Source of the DNA: an uncultured Verrucomicrobiales bacterium
GTDB taxonomy: Bacteria; Verrucomicrobiota; Verrucomicrobiia; Verrucomicrobiales; Akkermansiaceae
Direction: 5' to 3'
Assembly: GCA_937905985.1 (NCBI GenBank)
Contig: CALCWC010000026.1
Span: 39,844 to 103,843 of the forward strand
DNA: 64,000 nucleotides
Part shown: positions 59,847 to 64,000 of the stretch, piece after piece
How positions within the stretch are numbered: the stretch's first letter is position 1
How the letters are laid out: every line of letters begins with the position of its first letter
Made by a program: the position numbers and the translations under genes
Notes under the pieces: generated by a model
Database searches by the model: none
Told to the model about the DNA's origin: nothing
Seen by the model: only the letters and a program-made list of their open reading frames with translations

Positions 59847-62108
59847 TTAGTCGCGGGAGCGTCCGTCGTCCCAGCCGCTGCGCTGCTGGCGGCGCTGCTG
59901 CTGTTCGGCCTTGGCCTTGGCGGCGGCCTCCTGCTTACGGCGGGCCTTCTCCTCGGCCTCCAGGGCGGCGGCGGCCTCCTCGTCAATGACCTCGATGTCC
60001 TGGATTTCCTCATCCTCGCCAGCGACCTTGCCGGTAAGCTTGGCGCTCTTCTCCTCCAGAGCCTTCTTCATGCTGGGGCGCACCTTTTCAAAGAAGGAGC
60101 GCACAATGGCAGCGGCCATGTGGCCACCGGAGATGCGCTGGTGAGGCAGGCCCTCGTAGAGCGCCGCGTACGCAAAGCGCGGGTTGTCTGCCGGGATGAA
60201 GCCAGCGAACCAGGCGAGACGGCAATCGTCGGACGGCTTGCCCCACTGGGCGGTACCGGTCTTGCCGGCGTTGGAGACGTAGCTGAGAGCGGCGCGGTGT
60301 CCGGTACCGCCCTCCACCACGGCGCGCATGCCCTTCCGCACAGAAGCAAGAGCCTCGGAGTAGTCCTTGAGCGAGCCTTCCGCCCCCGGCTGAAACTGGA
60401 ACAGCACATTGCCACGGGAATCCAGCACCTGGCGCACCAGCTGCAGGCGCGGCAGGTAGCTGCCGTTGGCCACACCGGAGATGGCGTGCGCCACCTGCAG
60501 CGGCGTGGCCAGGATGGCGCCCTGCCCGATGGCCATGTTGGCGAAATCGCCCGTGGCGTAGCCGCGGCCGTAGTTGCGGTGCATCCACGACTCGTCCGGC
60601 ACGTTGCCCGCCTTGTCCGCCAGCGGCAGACCGGTGGTCCGCCCGTAGCCGAAGCGGCGTGCGGTCTCACACAGGCGGGAGCCCAGGTGCGGCGTGCGCG
60701 TGGCGGCTATCTGGTACATGAACGGGTTGTTGGAAAGCTGGATGGCGCCCACGCAGTCCAGGTCTCCCACAAACTTGCTGGCGTTGCGGAATTCATGGTT
60801 GCCGATGCGGATGGAGTAAGGGCAGTAGATGCGGGTGGTCTCCTTGATAATGCCATAGCGCAGGGCGGATGCCACCGTGATGGTCTTGAAGGTGGAGGCG
60901 GGCGGGTACACGCCCGCGTACGCGCGGGAAACCAGCGGTGTGTTCTTGTCGCTGCGCAGTTTGTCGTAGTCCTCCTGGGAGATGGACGGGATAAACAGGT
61001 TGGGGTCGAAATTGGGTACGGATGCAAGCACCAGCACCTCGCCGGTGTTGACATCCACCAGCACAAAGGCGCCGCGGCCGCGGGTGTTCTTGCGCAGGGC
61101 CTCCTCCGCCGCGCGCTGCCACTCCAGATTGAGCGTGGTCACCACCGTGCCGCCGGGCTTGGGCTTCACCTGCAGCTCGTCAAGTATCTTCCTGCCGTTC
61201 TCATCGAACATCAGGCGCCACACGCCGGGCTGCCCCGTCAGCTGCTTGTCGAACCAGGATTCCAGACCGGAGCGGCCTTCCTGTCGCGCGAAGATGGGGT
61301 CGTTATGGTTGATGGGGCCGGTGGGCAGCTTGGCCTGGGCGCCGGTGTAGCCCAGGATGTGGCACGCGGATTCCTTGGCGGGATAGTTGCGGATGTACAG
61401 TGCCGTGAGCTGGCCGTGGTTGATTTGGGCTATCTTCTTGCGCAGCGGCGCCACCTGGCTTTCACGCAAGATGGGGCCGATGGGCAGGCGCAGCCAGCGG
61501 CGGTGCCGGTAGTGGTCGATGAGCTGCTCATCCGTCTTCTCCGAAACCTTGATGCCCAGCTTGGCGAAATCCGCCATCACGCGCCGCCCCACCGCCACGA
61601 TGGCGGCATCGCTCTCGTCCTCCAGCTGGTTGAAGAGGATGGCCGGCTGGTACGCCACCTCAGACGTGGCCATCACCTCTCCGTTGCGGTCTGTTATCAG
61701 CCCGCGTGGCCCGGGGACGGTCAGCGACATGGTGCGCGCATTCTTGCGCGTGCCTGCATACGCCACGCGGGAGGGGTCCGGCGACGTCACGTCCAGCACG
61801 GCCTCCGTGTCCTTGAGCGGCATGCCCTCCGCACCGGGTTCGGCGTCCGCCTCCTGGGTTCGCACGTTGGTGGGAGCGTTGGGCGCGGCGGTGCGGTCGT
61901 ACTCGTCGGCCTCTCCCACGCCTTCCTGGATGGAGGGCACGCGGTCCTCGCCGCCCAGTTTCACGGTTTCCACCGTCTCCTCCAGCTCGTCGGTTCCAAC
62001 TTCCTCCGCGATGTCCTCATTAGGCAACGCGGTGCGCGGAGCGGCCTGGACCGGCGCGCACAGCGCCGCGGCCGACAAAAGGGTAAACAGCTTGGTGCAA
62101 AGCTTCAC
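59847..62108 (-). CDS. mrdA: Penicillin-binding protein 2-type transpeptidase
   Basis: 753 aa from a GTG at 62108. This start is preferred over ATGs at 62126/62138 because the -10 TATAAT (62115-62120) falls just upstream and because VKLCTKLFTLLSAAALCAPV QA is then a clean signal peptide. After an acidic 120-residue region comes the PBP dimerisation domain (GLITDRNGEVMATS) and transpeptidase: Ser-X-X-Lys in PPASTFKTI (Ser about 405), LSNNPF (about 458) and AGKTGTAQWG (about 616). It cross-links peptidoglycan in elongation. Unusual: apparently no N-terminal membrane anchor, and a 60-residue Glu/Ala/Lys/Arg coiled tail ends the protein. Confidence 0.87.
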   Translation of the reverse strand: MKLCTKLFTLLSAAALCAPVQAAPRTALPNEDIAEEVGTDELEETVETVKLGGEDRVPSIQEGVGEADEYDRTAAPNAPTNVRTQEADAEPGAEGMPLKDTEAVLDVTSPDPSRVAYAGTRKNARTMSLTVPGPRGLITDRNGEVMATSEVAYQPAILFNQLEDESDAAIVAVGRRVMADFAKLGIKVSEKTDEQLIDHYRHRRWLRLPIGPILRESQVAPLRKKIAQINHGQLTALYIRNYPAKESACHILGYTGAQAKLPTGPINHNDPIFARQEGRSGLESWFDKQLTGQPGVWRLMFDENGRKILDELQVKPKPGGTVVTTLNLEWQRAAEEALRKNTRGRGAFVLVDVNTGEVLVLASVPNFDPNLFIPSISQEDYDKLRSDKNTPLVSRAYAGVYPPASTFKTITVASALRYGIIKETTRIYCPYSIRIGNHEFRNASKFVGDLDCVGAIQLSNNPFMYQIAATRTPHLGSRLCETARRFGYGRTTGLPLADKAGNVPDESWMHRNYGRGYATGDFANMAIGQGAILATPLQVAHAISGVANGSYLPRLQLVRQVLDSRGNVLFQFQPGAEGSLKDYSEALASVRKGMRAVVEGGTGHRAALSYVSNAGKTGTAQWGKPSDDCRLAWFAGFIPADNPRFAYAALYEGLPHQRISGGHMAAAIVRSFFEKVRPSMKKALEEKSAKLTGKVAGEDEEIQDIEVIDEEAAAALEAEEKARRKQEAAAKAKAEQQQRRQQRSGWDDGRSRD

Positions 62109-62114
62109 GCGCGT

Positions 62115-62143
62115 ATTATATTCCATCCCGCGCCGCATGTAAA
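62115..62143 (-). promoter_or_regulatory. Strong promoter of the PBP2 operon
   Basis: Minus strand TTTACA (62138-62143), 17 bases, TATAAT (62115-62120). Transcription should start at about 62108, exactly at the proposed GTG, implying a leaderless message. Confidence 0.75.
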
Positions 62144-62200
62144 GTTTAGGGTGAAGGCATCGCGGCGTGCGGGTTTTGTCATAATTTTACCAAATACCGC

Positions 62201-62228
62201 TTGATTAGCGCCGGGCGGGTGGTATATT
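62201..62228 (+). promoter_or_regulatory. Predicted promoter of ilvC
   Basis: TTGATT (62201-62206), 16 bases ending GTGG, TATATT (62223-62228). It leaves a leader of about 45 bases before the ATG at 62281; a short frame ATGGGGTGGCGTTTAACTCA begins at 62246 and could be a tiny leader peptide. Confidence 0.6.
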
Positions 62229-62280
62229 GTGTCGCGTCATTCCGCATGGGGTGGCGTTTAACTCAACCAATATTCTGACA

Positions 62281-63261
62281 ATGGAGATTCTGCATGACAA
62301 GGACGCCGACGTGAGCGTTCTGAACAACCGTACCGTGGCGGTCATTGGCTACGGCGCCCAGGGGCGCGCTCAGGCGCTCTGCATGCGCGACAGCGGCGTG
62401 CATGTGATTATCGGCATCCGCCCCGGCAAGAGCTGGGATGCAGCGGCACAGGACGGCTTCGAGGTAATGCCCGTGGACGAGGCCGCCAAGAAGGCTGATA
62501 TCATCCACCTTCTGCTTCCGGACGAGAAGCACGGGGAGGTGTACGCGAACCAGATCAAGCCGCACCTGGCTGCGGGCAAGACGCTGTGCTGCTCCCACGG
62601 CTTTGCGTATGTGTTCAAGACGATTGAGCCGCCGGCAGACGTGGACGTGATCATGGTGGCGCCGAAGGGCCCGGGCACGGAGGTGCGCCGCGTGTTCGAG
62701 GAAGGCTTTGGCTGCCCCGGCCTGATTGCAGTGTTCCAGGATCCGAGCGGCAAGGCTCGCGCCACGGCGCTGGCCATTGCCAAGGCGGAGGGCCTTACCC
62801 GCGGCGGCGTGCTGGAATGCACGATGGCGCAGGAGACCTACGAAGACCTGTTCGGCGAGCAGAACGTGCTGTGCGGCGGCCTGGTGGACCTGATGAAGTA
62901 CGGGTTCGAGACGCTGATCGAGGCGGGCTACCCGCATGAGATGGCGTACTTTGAGTGCGTACACGAGGCCAAGCTCATCGTGGACCTCATCTACAGCGGC
63001 GGCATCCAGCGCATGAACAGCGTCATCTCCAACACCGCCGAATTCGGCGAGTACTACAACGGCCCGCAGATCCTGGGCCCGGAGGTGAAGGCCAAGATGA
63101 AGGAGAGCCTGCAGCGCATCGAGAGCGGCAAGTTCGCCAAGGACTGGCTGGCGGAGGCCGCCGCCGGCGCCCCCAACCTGCAGGCCAAGCGCGCCGCCCT
63201 GGCGGAGCACCCCGTGGAGATTGTGGGCAAGAAGATCCGCTCCCTCTTCGAGCGCAAGTAA
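62281..63261 (+). CDS. ilvC: Ketol-acid reductoisomerase (class I)
   Basis: 326 aa from the ATG at 62281 (MEILHDKDADVSVLNNRTVA, a typical IlvC start); upstream in-frame codons overlap the promoter. Rossmann motif VIGYGAQGRAQAL, NADPH-phosphate loop, then KGPGTEVRRVFEEGFGCPGL and the knotted domain with Glu/Asp Mg2+ ligands in ETYEDLFGEQNVLCGG and FECVHEAKLIVDL. Catalyses the second step of valine, leucine and isoleucine synthesis. Short class I form. A terminator follows. Confidence 0.96.
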   Translation: MEILHDKDADVSVLNNRTVAVIGYGAQGRAQALCMRDSGVHVIIGIRPGKSWDAAAQDGFEVMPVDEAAKKADIIHLLLPDEKHGEVYANQIKPHLAAGKTLCCSHGFAYVFKTIEPPADVDVIMVAPKGPGTEVRRVFEEGFGCPGLIAVFQDPSGKARATALAIAKAEGLTRGGVLECTMAQETYEDLFGEQNVLCGGLVDLMKYGFETLIEAGYPHEMAYFECVHEAKLIVDLIYSGGIQRMNSVISNTAEFGEYYNGPQILGPEVKAKMKESLQRIESGKFAKDWLAEAAAGAPNLQAKRAALAEHPVEIVGKKIRSLFERK

Positions 63262-63273
63262 TTTTTCCCTACC

Positions 63274-63314
63274 CGGCGGGGTTGCGGTGCGCTGCAACCC
63301 CGCCGTTTGCTTTT
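63274..63314 (+). terminator. Rho-independent terminator of ilvC
   Basis: Perfect 12-bp stem CGGCGGGGTTGC (63274-63285) with its complement (63294-63305), 8-base loop, then TTTGCTTTT. Confidence 0.9.
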
Positions 63315-63316
63315 CC

Positions 63317-64000
63317 ATGAATGCCATCCGCATAGAGAACGCCAGCGTGTACCTCTCCGGAAGGGAGGTGCTTCACGGCATCAATTGGCGCGTGGAACGC
63401 GGCGAGAGGTGCTTCATCCTCGGTGCCAACGGCGCCGGCAAGACCACCCTGGTGCGCATGCTCATGGGCTACGCCTGGCCGCTTTTCGGCGCCACCGTGG
63501 AGGTGCTGGGGCACCGCTTCGGCACCGTCAACCTCCAGGAGCTCCGCAAGCGAATCGCCTGGGTCAGCCCGCTCATGCACCAGTGGCTCGGCGGGCGAGA
63601 CTGGACCGGGCGCGAGATGGTGCTCTCCGGGCCGGATGCCACCATCGGTCTCTTCCGCAGCCCCGCGGAGGACGAGGAGGCACGCGCCGCGGAACTGCTG
63701 GCATCCCTGCGTGCGGAACACCTGGCGGACCGCCCCGTGGCCGCCATGAGCTCCGGCGAGCAGGTCAAGGTGCTCATCGCCCGTGCGCTCATGACGCAGC
63801 CCGACCTCATGATACTGGACGAGCCGAGCGTGTTCCTAGACATCGCCGGGCGCGAATTTTTGCTCAACACCATTGCGGATTTGGCCGCGCAGCGCCCGGA
63901 GCTCACCATTATTTTCATCACCCAGCGCATTGAGGACATCCTGCCCGCATTCTCGCGCGGCCTCATCCTGCGCGAGGGCAGCATCATCGCCCGCGGCGCG
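63317..64000 (+). CDS. ABC transporter ATP-binding protein, 3' truncated by window edge
   Basis: 228 codons visible from the ATG at 63317; the frame is open to the last base. ABC ATPase motifs: Walker A LGANGAGKTT near residue 36-45, Q-loop region RIAWVSP, signature MSSGEQVKVLIARAL near residue 150 and Walker B LMILDEPSVFLD. ITQRIEDI replaces the usual His-loop THxxEE with a Gln. The single visible domain resembles ModF/PhrA-like or uptake-system ATPases, but the missing C-terminus prevents a narrower call. Confidence 0.88.
   Translation, partial: MNAIRIENASVYLSGREVLHGINWRVERGERCFILGANGAGKTTLVRMLMGYAWPLFGATVEVLGHRFGTVNLQELRKRIAWVSPLMHQWLGGRDWTGREMVLSGPDATIGLFRSPAEDEEARAAELLASLRAEHLADRPVAAMSSGEQVKVLIARALMTQPDLMILDEPSVFLDIAGREFLLNTIADLAAQRPELTIIFITQRIEDILPAFSRGLILREGSIIARGA

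Overview
The window looks like chromosomal DNA of a GC-rich Verrucomicrobiota bacterium, most likely an Akkermansiaceae-like gut lineage. Four secreted proteins (stops at 1120, 3081 and 15635 on the plus strand, 1206 on the minus strand) end in the same VPEP(A/T)TGTLSLLALAGL-type PEP-CTERM tail with a terminal Arg/Lys cluster. An L-fucose permease/isomerase pair fits growth on mucin sugars. The family-level placement is inference; no rRNA is present.

Layout. 1-3.1 kb: three PEP-CTERM proteins, two of them divergent paralogues, with a palindrome that recurs near 14.4 kb. 3.1-6.8 kb: a 32-bp inverted-repeat element, an MFS-PlsC phospholipid-remodelling fusion and a small secreted protein. 7.2-14.1 kb: mutS behind a TPR/coiled-coil secreted protein, then a coupled DMT transporter and proline racemase-family gene. 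14.3-18.7 kb: another PEP-CTERM protein, a polyprenyl diphosphate synthase and a COG2509 flavoprotein. 18.77-19.80 kb: two identical tRNA-Gln(CTG) copies flanking a decayed AlbA_2-type gene. 20.0-26.8 kb: an AddAB-type helicase-nuclease.

27.0-46.5 kb is an accessory, defence-rich island: a STAS-like/GHKL ATPase gene, an McrB/LlaJI pair, an AAA ATPase plus ankyrin-repeat operon, DinD with an added DNA-binding tail, an Abi_2 protein, a type I R-M operon with a 3'-truncated hsdS, and an AT-rich membrane-anchored KAP NTPase. Three direct copies of the 3' end of an addA-like gene (ending near 34703, 36634 and 37895) punctuate it, so the DinD and Abi genes lie between copies like cassettes. A 15-bp direct repeat (28098 and 46438) brackets the most foreign-looking part.

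46.9-54.9 kb returns to host metabolism: fucP-fucI divergent from an AlbA_2 regulator, phosphohexomutase, CrcB fluoride channel and a deoxycytidylate deaminase-type enzyme. 54.9-62.1 kb is one tight minus-strand operon: PBP2, an outer-membrane-barrel candidate, an A-T-C nonribosomal peptide synthetase-like protein, a DMT exporter and a STAS protein. ilvC and the start of an ABC ATPase close the window.

Predicted promoters are mostly TTGNNN-16/18-TANNNT, and several place the transcription start within a few bases of the start codon, suggesting leaderless or very short-leader mRNAs. All functional statements come from reading motifs and context; no database search was run.
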